Made by a program: the position numbers and the translations under genes
Assembly (NCBI GenBank): GCA_938049075.1
Contig: CALICZ010000020.1
Coordinates: forward strand, 1-14,194
Length of the DNA stretch: 14,194 bases
From: an uncultured Candidatus Saccharibacteria bacterium
GTDB taxonomy: Bacteria > Patescibacteriota > Saccharimonadia > Saccharimonadales > Saccharimonadaceae
Direction: 5' to 3'
Notes under the pieces: model-generated
Told to the model about the DNA's origin: nothing
What the model saw: only the letters and a program-made list of their open reading frames with translations
Database searches by the model: none
Shown: positions 7,179 through 13,124 of the stretch, one piece after another
Layout: the number at the start of each line of letters is the position of its first letter
Numbering within the stretch: position 1 is the first letter of the stretch

Positions 7179-7733
7179 TTAAATCGTCAAGATATCCTTC
7201 TCTTTAGCAGCGAAGGCGGCTTCTATCGTGGTTTGGTGCTGTGCCATGAGGCGATCGATCTCCTTCTCCACTGCCTTCACGTCATCTTCGCTCAGCTCCT
7301 TGGTTTCTTTGCGGCGCTTGGCGTCCTTCAGGGCGTCTTGGCGTACCCCACGCAGCGCAATGCGTGCTTCTTCTATCTTCTCGCTGGCTTGCTTAACCAG
7401 TTGCTTGCGGCGCTCCTCCGTCAGTGGCGGCACTGGCACACGGACGACGTGACCATCGTCGCTCGGGTTGAGGCCAAGGGCTTGATCGGCTCGGATGGCG
7501 CTGGCGATCTTTTGCAAATTAGCTGGGTCAAATGGCGTAATCTGCAGCAGCGTTGCCTCTGGTGCCGTCACGTTAGCCACTTGGTTGAGCGGCATACTGG
7601 TGCCATACGCCTCGGCCATAATGCCATCAAGCATACTCGCGTGAGCCCGGCCCGTGCGGATCTTCCCCAGGCGCTCCTCCAGGTGCTCTAGCACATGGTT
7701 CATCTTTTCTTCGTAGGGGGTGGTATCAAACAT
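7179..7733 (-). CDS. frr: Ribosome recycling factor
   Basis: Splits post-termination ribosomes together with EF-G. At 184 residues it has the normal length. Domain I, the three-helix bundle, is formed by the N-terminal helix (ending LGKIRTGRAHASML, about 22-35) and the long C-terminal helices (about 105-184). These contain ERRKQLVKQASEKIEEARIA and the RRxxxxxLKxAKRR-like segment. Domain II lies between (YGTSMPLNQVANVTAPEATLLQITPFD, about 43-69). The ATG at 7731-7733 has AAGGAG six bases upstream. It has its own extended -10 promoter in the space after the tsf terminator and heads the unit frr-uppS-rseP-CPBP. In most bacteria pyrH sits immediately before it; here that place holds only a terminator and a promoter. 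Confidence 0.97.
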   Translation of the reverse strand: MFDTTPYEEKMNHVLEHLEERLGKIRTGRAHASMLDGIMAEAYGTSMPLNQVANVTAPEATLLQITPFDPANLQKIASAIRADQALGLNPSDDGHVVRVPVPPLTEERRKQLVKQASEKIEEARIALRGVRQDALKDAKRRKETKELSEDDVKAVEKEIDRLMAQHQTTIEAAFAAKEKDILTI

Positions 7734-7759
7734 CGCGATCTCCTTCTTGGTTTTCCTTT

Positions 7760-7768
7760 ATTGTACCA
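7760..7768 (-). promoter_or_regulatory. frr extended -10 promoter
   Basis: TGG followed by TACAAT (7760-7765) on the minus strand is an extended -10, 26 bases before the frr ATG and 34 bases after the tsf terminator. No good -35 was found. It should drive frr-uppS-rseP and possibly the CPBP gene. Confidence 0.55.
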
Positions 7769-7799
7769 TTATTTGCCAGGGTGTGAGGAGAGTTTGCAG

Positions 7800-7835
7800 A
7801 AAAAAGCGAGTGACACACATCTCATGCCACTCGCT
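7800..7835 (-). terminator. Intrinsic terminator after rpsB-tsf
   Basis: Read leftward, AGCGAGTG and CACTCGCT (7828-7835 and 7805-7812) form an 8-bp perfect stem with a 15-base loop, followed at once by a run of six T. It begins 24 bases after the tsf stop and separates rpsB-tsf from frr. Confidence 0.88.
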
Positions 7836-7859
7836 ACACAAAAGCTTGCTCTCTCGTGA

Positions 7860-8456
7860 CTATTCCGTCACGCCCAGCTCAATCCGCTTGAACTGGCTAA
7901 CGCGGACATTCTCGCCGCGCAGTGCCACCTGCTCTTTGATGAGCTGGCCAACTGTCTTGCTGTCGTCAAGCACAAAGGCTTGCTCGGCCAAGACCTGCTC
8001 GGCGAAGTGCTTCTTGAGCTGCCCTTCGACGATTTGGTCGCGCATTGCTTCAGGCTTGCTTGCCAAAATATCGCTGGCGAGAAACTCCTGCTTCTTGGCG
8101 TCGTACACCTCAGCTGGGATATCGTCCATTGTGGCATAGCGCGGGTTCATCGCAGCGACCTGCATAGCAATCTGGTGTGCAAACTCCTTAAATTCAGGTA
8201 GACGAGCTACAAAATCTGTCTCGCAGTTGACCTCGACCACTACACCGATCCGACCACTATGGACATAGCTCTCGATCAACCCTTCGCGGGTCTCGCGGTC
8301 GCCCTTTTTCTCCGCCTTGGTCAGGCCCTTTTTGCGCAAAGCATTGAGTGCTGAATCGAAGTCGCCTTCGGCCTCCACCAGCGCCTTCTTAGCATCGGTC
8401 AGGCCAATGCCAGTTAGCTCTTTGAGCTTCTTGATGTCGTCAATCGTCACCGCCAT
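7860..8456 (-). CDS. tsf: Translation elongation factor Ts (short form)
   Basis: Nucleotide exchange factor that regenerates EF-Tu-GTP. This 198-residue protein has the N-terminal UBA-like domain (IDDIKKLKELTGIGLTDAKK, residues 5-24) and the hallmark TDFVAR motif (80-85), whose Asp81-Phe82 pair inserts into EF-Tu. A single core subdomain follows (about 95-190) and the chain ends RIELGVTE. It is far shorter than the E. coli form (about 283 residues) and similar to the compact Thermus-type EF-Ts. The ATG at 8454-8456 is two bases after the rpsB stop. Its AAGGAGG site lies inside the last rpsB codons, indicating coupled translation. A strong terminator follows. Confidence 0.97.
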   Translation of the reverse strand: MAVTIDDIKKLKELTGIGLTDAKKALVEAEGDFDSALNALRKKGLTKAEKKGDRETREGLIESYVHSGRIGVVVEVNCETDFVARLPEFKEFAHQIAMQVAAMNPRYATMDDIPAEVYDAKKQEFLASDILASKPEAMRDQIVEGQLKKHFAEQVLAEQAFVLDDSKTVGQLIKEQVALRGENVRVSQFKRIELGVTE

Positions 8457-8458
8457 GG

Positions 8459-9160
8459 TTAGTTCTCCTCCTTCGTTGCCTTGCCCTCGTTGACTGCTGC
8501 ACTGAAGTAATCGAGCATCAGCTGCAAGCTCTTGATCGCATCATCGTTGGCAGGGATAGGATAATCCACCAAGTCGGGGTTTGCGTTAGTGTCAACAATA
8601 CCGATCACTGGCACACCCAGCGTCTTGGCCTCGCGCAAAGCGTTGTTGTCAGCCAAGATATCAAGCACCAGCACTAGGCCGGGCTTGCCATTGAGGTCTT
8701 TGATGCCACCGTATTTGAAGTTGAGACTGTCGATCTCTTCTTGGTAGCGCTGGACTTCTAGCTTGTTGTAGCGCTTCTCAAGGTCACCACTCGCCATGCG
8801 GCGCTCCAAGTCCTTGAGCTTCTTGATCTGCGCAGTGGTGGTCGTCACATTGGTGAGCATCCCACCAACCCAGCGGTTGGTCACATACGGTTGGCCAACT
8901 GCCTCGGCAGCTTGGCGCGTGATGTCCTTCGCCTGCTTCTTGGTGCCGACGAAGAGGACTTGCTTGCCGCTAGCCACCGTCTTGCTAATGATAGGCAGCG
9001 CTACATTCAACGCCTCAACCGTCTTCGCGAGGTCGATGATGTGGCTATCTTGCCGCTTGCTATGAATATATGGTGCCATCTTTGGATGCCACCGGCTGGT
9101 CTTGTGCCCAAAATGAGCACCGGCTTCAAACAAAGCCTTGATATCTGCCTGCAGGGCCAT
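8459..9160 (-). CDS. rpsB: 30S ribosomal protein S2 (uS2)
   Basis: Small-subunit protein that binds on the cytoplasmic side of the 30S head and platform. The 233 residues contain the standard blocks: LFEAGAHFGHKTSRWHPKM (10-28), DLAKTVEALN, QVLFVGTKKQAKD, the coiled-coil insertion (about 108-150), the YVTNRWVGGMLTN block (about 91-103), and GVPVIGIVDTNANPDLVDYPIPANDDA near the C-terminus. The ATG at 9158-9160 has AAGGAG nine bases upstream. tsf follows after two bases. The mRNA has an estimated leader of about 70 bases with a GC-rich hairpin, which could be an S2 autoregulatory site. This is the usual rpsB-tsf operon. Confidence 0.98.
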   Translation of the reverse strand: MALQADIKALFEAGAHFGHKTSRWHPKMAPYIHSKRQDSHIIDLAKTVEALNVALPIISKTVASGKQVLFVGTKKQAKDITRQAAEAVGQPYVTNRWVGGMLTNVTTTTAQIKKLKDLERRMASGDLEKRYNKLEVQRYQEEIDSLNFKYGGIKDLNGKPGLVLVLDILADNNALREAKTLGVPVIGIVDTNANPDLVDYPIPANDDAIKSLQLMLDYFSAAVNEGKATKEEN

Positions 9161-9184
9161 ATCGCATTACTCCTTTTTGCCTTG

Positions 9185-9211
9185 CCCCACACGGTATGGA
9201 GTGGTGTGGAG
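9185..9211 (-). promoter_or_regulatory. Hairpin in the rpsB leader, possible S2 autoregulatory element
   Basis: On the minus strand, CTCCACAC (9204-9211) can pair with GTGTGGGG (9185-9192): 8 bp with one U-G pair and an 11-base loop. It lies between the promoter and the ribosome site. Many bacteria control rpsB-tsf through an S2-binding leader. I cannot confirm that this matches a known leader class. Confidence 0.4.
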
Positions 9212-9239
9212 CTGTGTCGTTATGGTTAGTTACGAGAGA

Positions 9240-9248
9240 ATTATAGCA
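9240..9248 (-). promoter_or_regulatory. rpsB-tsf extended -10 promoter
   Basis: TGC followed by a perfect TATAAT (9240-9245) on the minus strand. No strong -35 was seen at 16-18 bases. It leaves a leader of about 70 bases before the rpsB ATG. Confidence 0.65.
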
Positions 9249-9308
9249 TACTACGTGTCATTCTCATAGATATGGTTGCATTTTCTCATACAAGAAAGGT
9301 GTTAGGTG

Positions 9309-10907
9309 TTAATATTCTAGGCCACTATTGATGCGCGCGTCTGCTTTTGTATGTGCTTTGGCAATATCGACTGCCGGTAAATAACCAGCCCACACCGCGG
9401 TACGCATTGCATCAAGCGATGGCAGTTTACCATTTTGGAACATTGAGAAGCGTAATGTTGGATTATCATGCCAATCACTCTCCTGCGAAAAACCTTGCAC
9501 TGCCCGCTCCATCGCATAATCAGCCGAATTCATATGACTAATCATGCCAACACCCAAAGACTCCGCAAGAGTAGCATAACGCTGTGCAAACACATCATTC
9601 ATTGCATAATTCTGCCCAATTGTCGTATACTCGCGCACGCCAAGGCGTTCTTCTGTCATGCGGAGTGCTGCTTCACGGACAATCGCCTCATCGCTATATC
9701 CATCAGGGGTGATCCCATATTCAACAACGAGCTGAGCAATCACTTGCTTCTGCTTGTCAGTATAGTCATCTCGCGCGACATATTTACACCCCTCGCTGTC
9801 CTCAGCAATAATACTACCATCCTCTATATTTTCAACTGGTTCGACAACAAGTGCGCCAGGTAACACGAGAAGTTCGCCAGGGCTACGCGTAAAGTATGTA
9901 TCTGAACTATTCATCGATACAGGCAAGCCATTTCTATCAATCATCTCTTGCATATTGGTCACAATAAGCTTGTTGCTCTGATCCCATGCCCCATACGAAT
10001 GCGATGCAACCTGCCCGTTTGGCGTAAAGTGTAGCGAAGAACGTGCATAAGGCTGCGCGCTATCAGTGTGTGCAGCAAGTGGTCGCAAAATGACATTACC
10101 CTCATCATCACGCTCAACCCTATGTGATGTTGAGTGGACAAGTGCAACTTCGCTTGCACCCAGCATCTCAGAACCCTCAAAGGCTCGACTCTCCTGACGT
10201 GTCGCCCATCCTCGAGCAAGCGCGATCTCCACTTCTCGTTGCTGGGCTTCGAGTGTTTGATACAACATATTTAGCTTTTGATCAAGCAACTGCATAGCCG
10301 TCATATCGCCACAATACGCCGCAACCACCAATGCCAATCCATCAGTATTAGATGATTCTTCTGCTGGGTCGTTATTCTCATCGAAGGCAACCGCAGCAAT
10401 CATCTCATCTGTCAAACGTTGTATTCGTGATGTACTGATGTCGCCTCGGCGCAAATCGTCTTCATATCGACCAATCAAGAACCGCTCATCAATGTCACCA
10501 ATGATCCTCTCACACAGTCTCATTACTCCCTCTGGTGTTGTCGTTGCAACTAAGTAACTGTCTCTATCGAGCTTCCGTGTAGAATACTGCTCAATCTGTT
10601 GCACGACAGCTTCTTGATTGGCAGATGGCAGTGGATTCTTATACATTTGGTCGGCATACACTGCGTGCGGCAACTGTGGTGCCTCGCCACTATTGCGAAA
10701 GCAGAATCGCAGGCCATCTACCTTATACGTTGGCCGAATACCATCACCAAGATATTCTTTGCTAAGTTTAGTCTGTATATAGATTTCTTCGCTGGGGATG
10801 TGTTTTTGCTCACTCTGCTCATTATAAGCCAACGCAACGGGCGCCTTCTCTGGTTCACTCTGCTCGTGATGGTCTGACGATGTTATACGTTCTGAGGCAT
10901 GTGACAT
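9309..10907 (-). CDS. Uncharacterised 532-residue soluble protein
   Basis: I do not recognise this gene. It encodes an acidic, soluble protein with no signal peptide or membrane segment. Residues 1-45 are polar and low in structure (His/Glu/Ser/Gln). Residues 50-135 look mixed alpha/beta (YLGDGIRPTYKVDGLRFCF). Residues 140-245 are mainly helical. A central part at about 252-358 looks beta-rich, with short motifs that look conserved: VALVHSTSH (254-262), RSSLHFTPNGQV (289-300), GAWD (306-309), DTYFTRSPGELLVLPGALVV (336-355). Residues 380-532 are helical again. The ATG at 10905-10907 has AAGGAG eight bases upstream and an extended -10 promoter. It lies upstream of rpsB on the same strand and diverges from rpmE. 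Its base composition is visibly more A+T-rich than the ribosomal genes beside it. The H-x-T start and the GELLVLPG segment recall ADP-ribosyltransferase-like folds, but that is only a guess. Confidence 0.85.
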   Translation of the reverse strand: MSHASERITSSDHHEQSEPEKAPVALAYNEQSEQKHIPSEEIYIQTKLSKEYLGDGIRPTYKVDGLRFCFRNSGEAPQLPHAVYADQMYKNPLPSANQEAVVQQIEQYSTRKLDRDSYLVATTTPEGVMRLCERIIGDIDERFLIGRYEDDLRRGDISTSRIQRLTDEMIAAVAFDENNDPAEESSNTDGLALVVAAYCGDMTAMQLLDQKLNMLYQTLEAQQREVEIALARGWATRQESRAFEGSEMLGASEVALVHSTSHRVERDDEGNVILRPLAAHTDSAQPYARSSLHFTPNGQVASHSYGAWDQSNKLIVTNMQEMIDRNGLPVSMNSSDTYFTRSPGELLVLPGALVVEPVENIEDGSIIAEDSEGCKYVARDDYTDKQKQVIAQLVVEYGITPDGYSDEAIVREAALRMTEERLGVREYTTIGQNYAMNDVFAQRYATLAESLGVGMISHMNSADYAMERAVQGFSQESDWHDNPTLRFSMFQNGKLPSLDAMRTAVWAGYLPAVDIAKAHTKADARINSGLEY

Positions 10908-10934
10908 ATGCTATTCTCCTTATCTGATACTGAT

Positions 10935-10943
10935 ATAATACCA
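10935..10943 (-). promoter_or_regulatory. Extended -10 promoter of the 532-residue protein gene
   Basis: TGG followed by TATTAT (10935-10940) on the minus strand, about 27 bases before the ATG at 10907. No clear -35. It faces away from the rpmE promoter about 50 bases to the right. Confidence 0.5.
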
Positions 10944-10990
10944 CTTTCTCAACAGAATAACCTAGTTTTATTGACTATCAAGGCGTTGCT

Positions 10991-11020
10991 TTGACAACCC
11001 CCCACCCTCTCTGCTACAAT
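10991..11020 (+). promoter_or_regulatory. rpmE promoter, leaderless
   Basis: Perfect TTGACA (10991-10996), an 18-base spacer, then TACAAT (11015-11020) preceded by TGC. This is the strongest promoter in the window by consensus. The rpmE ATG comes only nine bases after the -10, so transcription should begin at or next to the start codon. Confidence 0.8.
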
Positions 11021-11029
11021 ATAGCGGTT

Positions 11030-11386
11030 ATGAGAAGCAGTATTCACCCACAAACCTACCGCCCTGTCGTATTTAGCGATGATCAGGCGGGCTTTGCGTT
11101 TTTGACGCAGTCGACGGTCGCGACCGACGACACTATCACCTGGGAGGATGGCAACGAGTATCCGCTCGTCAAGATCCATATCTCCAGCAAGTCTCACCCA
11201 TTCTTCACCGGCGAGGAGAAGATTATCGACACCGAGGGCCGGGTCGACCGCTTCGAGGCACGCCGCAAAGCTGCCGAGGCACGCCGCGCCGCTCTGGCCA
11301 ACAAAGCCAAGAAGCAAAACGCCAAAAAGGCCGCCAAAGCCGCTCAAGCAAGTGCTGGCAAAGAGGACTTTGCCAAGGCCGCGTAA
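11030..11386 (+). CDS. rpmE: 50S ribosomal protein L31 type B (bL31), with basic C-terminal extension
   Basis: Large-subunit protein at the central protuberance, bridging the subunits. The first 75 residues match cysteine-free (type B, zinc-independent) L31: IHPQTYRPVVFSD (5-17), GFAFLTQSTV (21-30), WEDGNEYPLVKIHISSKSHP (38-57), then FFTGEEKIIDTEGRVDRFEAR. None of the zinc cysteines of the other type is present. Residues 76-118 add an Ala/Lys/Arg-rich tail, making the protein 118 residues against about 80-90 in most type B proteins. The start is the ATG at 11030. An in-frame TTG at 10991 is the -35 box of the promoter and would add non-homologous residues. There is no ribosome site and the mRNA is predicted leaderless. 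A strong terminator follows, so the gene stands alone. Confidence 0.95.
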   Translation: MRSSIHPQTYRPVVFSDDQAGFAFLTQSTVATDDTITWEDGNEYPLVKIHISSKSHPFFTGEEKIIDTEGRVDRFEARRKAAEARRAALANKAKKQNAKKAAKAAQASAGKEDFAKAA

Positions 11387-11409
11387 CACACTTACAAGGC
11401 AATGGTATG

Positions 11410-11444
11410 ACACTCACCCTCTTTCTAAAAGGGTGAGTGTTTTA
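11410..11444 (+). terminator. Intrinsic terminator of rpmE
   Basis: A 10-bp perfect stem, ACACTCACCC (11410-11419) with GGGTGAGTGT (11431-11440), has an 11-base loop and the tail TTTTAT. It starts 24 bases after the rpmE stop. Confidence 0.88.
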
Positions 11445-11505
11445 TATACCGGTTTACTCATACGTCTCCCTCTCCAACTTGGCGAGAGATTTTGTCCATT
11501 ACTAG

Positions 11506-11561
11506 CATATAGCAACATAGATAATGGTCTCAAGGATCTACTATGTTGCTATGTGATTTTT
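11506..11561. other. Long inverted repeat between convergent genes
   Basis: CATATAGCAACATAG (11506-11520) pairs with CTATGTTGCTATGTG (11541-11555): 15 pairs, one of them T-G, around a 20-base loop. On the plus strand GATTTTT follows. On the minus strand, the direction of the neighbouring unknown gene, there is no T-run. It may be a back-up terminator for rpmE, an mRNA 3' end structure, or a protein-binding site. Confidence 0.5.
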
Positions 11562-11579
11562 CATGTATCGTGTTGCTTT

Positions 11580-12149
11580 TTACCTTACAACACGAAAGTT
11601 CCGTTTCCGCAGTCGCAGCACCGCCTCGCCCAATCGCCCCGAAGCCTTTTTGGTCTGTTTCTCAATAACATCAACCATTATAATATCGTACATTCTGCCT
11701 AGTTCAGCATAAAACCGCTCTGGATTATCCTCTAGTGTCCAGGTGTGCTCATAGTTACCCGCATCGGGGCCTTGCCATACATACTCAGTTTCTCGTATAG
11801 TCTTGCCCTGCAAGACAGTTCTGATATCACTATGGTTCGGGTTGTTCGTTGCACCACCGATGTGCTCGCGGCGCACACCAACTTGCGGCTCGCCCTGCTC
11901 ACGTGTTGCAACAAAGCAGTTGCCGCCATCTCGAATAATCTTCACACTCATTGCTGGGTCATCAGCGCCCTCAAGCAGATAATCTTCAAGGATGCTTAGG
12001 CGCGTTATCTCACCTGCCTCTTCTGTGGCATGCTCTTGCACCCTATCCAAGATTGCCACCATCATGCTGTGTGCATTTTCGCGCAGCTCATCCTTCAGGG
12101 CATCATAACGCTTCCTTATCAATCGCTGCTCGCCTTGGTTTATCGTCAT
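11580..12149 (-). CDS. Uncharacterised 189-residue protein
   Basis: I do not recognise a family. The chosen protein starts MTINQGEQRLIRKRYDALKD. It has a long amphipathic helical N-terminal half (about 5-62, many Glu/Arg) and a middle part likely to be beta-rich (AMSVKIIRDGGNCFVATRE, about 66-84). A WxxxLEDNPERFYAEL segment (about 137-150) and a basic C-terminus (residues 164-189, ending RNFRVVR) follow. There is no signal peptide or membrane segment; it is probably a cytoplasmic protein that could bind nucleic acid through its basic tail. The ATG at 12147-12149 is chosen because AGGAG lies six bases upstream; the in-frame ATG at 12188 has no such site. Its promoter spacer holds a (CT)6 tract. 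It converges on rpmE and diverges from the NAD(P)-binding gene. It appears more A+T-rich than the ribosomal genes. Confidence 0.82.
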   Translation of the reverse strand: MTINQGEQRLIRKRYDALKDELRENAHSMMVAILDRVQEHATEEAGEITRLSILEDYLLEGADDPAMSVKIIRDGGNCFVATREQGEPQVGVRREHIGGATNNPNHSDIRTVLQGKTIRETEYVWQGPDAGNYEHTWTLEDNPERFYAELGRMYDIIMVDVIEKQTKKASGRLGEAVLRLRKRNFRVVR

Positions 12150-12155
12150 CTTTTG

Positions 12156-12160
12156 CTCCT
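12156..12160 (-). promoter_or_regulatory. Ribosome-binding site deciding the start of the 189-residue protein
   Basis: AGGAG on the minus strand lies six bases before the ATG at 12149, inside the longer open frame that begins at 12188. This makes the shorter protein the better call. Confidence 0.65.
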
Positions 12161-12190
12161 GATTTTTGTTGGCATTACTTAATACCATAT

Positions 12191-12219
12191 AAGGTACTCT
12201 CTCTCTCTTAATTTGTCAA
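12191..12219 (-). promoter_or_regulatory. Promoter of the 189-residue protein gene, with CT-repeat spacer
   Basis: On the minus strand, a perfect TTGACA (12214-12219) is followed after 17 bases by TACCTT (12191-12196), a poor -10. A better-looking TTATAT lies a few bases further on, but at a spacing of 21. Most of the spacer is an AG/CT dinucleotide run. Confidence 0.5.
12197..12208. repeat. (CT)6 dinucleotide tract in a promoter spacer
   Basis: Six uninterrupted CT units on the plus strand (GA on the minus strand) lie between the -35 and -10 of the leftward unknown gene. Such tracts can gain or lose units by slippage. Confidence 0.85.
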
Positions 12220-12269
12220 TCTACTAAACCATGTATTCTATTACGCGCAAGGTGCTGCTCGCTAACCCC

Positions 12270-12299
12270 TTGACATATCAGCCAACCACATGCTATAAC
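12270..12299 (+). promoter_or_regulatory. Promoter of the NAD(P)-binding protein gene
   Basis: Perfect TTGACA (12270-12275), an 18-base spacer, and TATAAC (12294-12299) preceded by TGC. About 54 bases separate it from the ATG, leaving a leader that ends in the strong ribosome site AAGGAGG (12343-12349). Confidence 0.75.
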
Positions 12300-12353
12300 G
12301 ACAGCACAATAAGTACATTAACTGGATGATGTATCACCCACTAAGGAGGTTTT

Positions 12354-12983
12354 ATGAATATTCTTATCATTGGTGCCACCGGCCCAACTGGCAAACACCT
12401 TGTTCATCGCGCGCTCGAGGCGGGTGATCATGTGACCATCATGGCGCGCCGCCCCGAGGCGGTGGATGATACGCTGCGCAACCGTGTCACTATCCTCAGT
12501 GGCGATGCCACAAGCAGGGTAGATGTTGCTAAAGCAATGAAGGGCCAAGATGCACTGTGTGTCACAATCGGTACTGGCACTGGGCTCAAAGCCAACCAAC
12601 TCTTTAGCAAAGCCGCTCACGCCATTGTCGATGCAGCCCAGCAAGTTGGCCTGCGGCGTGTCGTGTGGATGTCGTCCTTTGGTGTGGGGGAGACATACCG
12701 CGATGCGTCCTTTGTCCAGAAGCTAATGTACTCATTCATCCTTAAGGACCTCTACAAAGACAAGGCAGCCTCGGAAGAGACACTCACAGGAAGCAATCTC
12801 GACTGGACACTTGTCTACCCATCAGCCCTCACCAACGACCCAGCCAAGGGTCAATACACAGCAGCACCTCACGTTGCCATGCGTGGTATGCCACGCATTA
12901 GCCGGCAAGACGTCGCCAACTATATGTATGCCGCCATTGCCGACAAGAAGCTCATCCGGCAGCGCATTGTTATAACCGACTAG
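12354..12983 (+). CDS. NAD(P)-binding atypical SDR / NmrA-like protein
   Basis: A 209-residue Rossmann-fold protein of the NAD(P)H-binding, atypical short-chain dehydrogenase type (the family of NmrA-like and flavin/biliverdin-reductase-B-like proteins). The dinucleotide motif GATGPTG is at 7-13. ARRPE (31-35) after strand 2 puts basic residues where they would hold the 2'-phosphate of NADP. DATSRVDVAKAMKGQDALCV (51-70) and RRVVWMSSFGVGE (101-113) are the usual strand 3/4 and active-face segments, and DWTLVYPSAL (150-159) is also typical. The classical YxxxK catalytic pair is not obvious, which fits the atypical group. Substrate unknown; a redox sensor or small-molecule reductase is possible. 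The ATG at 12354 has AAGGAGG four bases upstream and a good promoter, and a terminator follows, so it is transcribed alone. It lies between rpmE and prfA, which are often neighbours. Confidence 0.9.
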   Translation: MNILIIGATGPTGKHLVHRALEAGDHVTIMARRPEAVDDTLRNRVTILSGDATSRVDVAKAMKGQDALCVTIGTGTGLKANQLFSKAAHAIVDAAQQVGLRRVVWMSSFGVGETYRDASFVQKLMYSFILKDLYKDKAASEETLTGSNLDWTLVYPSALTNDPAKGQYTAAPHVAMRGMPRISRQDVANYMYAAIADKKLIRQRIVITD

Positions 12984-13033
12984 CGCTTTCATTGAGATCT
13001 CTGCTAGTTCACTTCTCTCCCCACAAGGAATGC

Positions 13034-13066
13034 AAAACCGGCGGTCATAACCACCGGTTTTTGTAT
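13034..13066 (+). terminator. Intrinsic terminator of the NAD(P)-binding gene
   Basis: AAAACCGGCGGT (13034-13045) pairs with ACCACCGGTTTT (13050-13061) around a CATA loop, 12 positions with one C-A mismatch. A T-rich tail (TTTTTGTATTTTG) follows. Confidence 0.85.
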
Positions 13067-13115
13067 TTTGTATAAGCGAGATTATAGCAAAGACCGCGCA
13101 ATCAGTCGCTCCTCG

Positions 13116-13124
13116 TGATATAAT
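13116..13124 (+). promoter_or_regulatory. prfA extended -10 promoter, leaderless
   Basis: TGA followed by a perfect TATAAT (13119-13124). The ATG of prfA begins nine bases later, the same spacing as for rpmE. No convincing -35 and no Shine-Dalgarno are present. Confidence 0.65.

Noticed and set aside
10991..11029. Upstream in-frame TTG start for L31
   Set aside because: The TTG is the first base triplet of the TTGACA -35 box, and the extra residues do not match L31 N-termini.
12150..12188. Upstream ATG of the 189-residue protein
   Set aside because: It lacks a ribosome site, while an AGGAG sits six bases before the downstream ATG.
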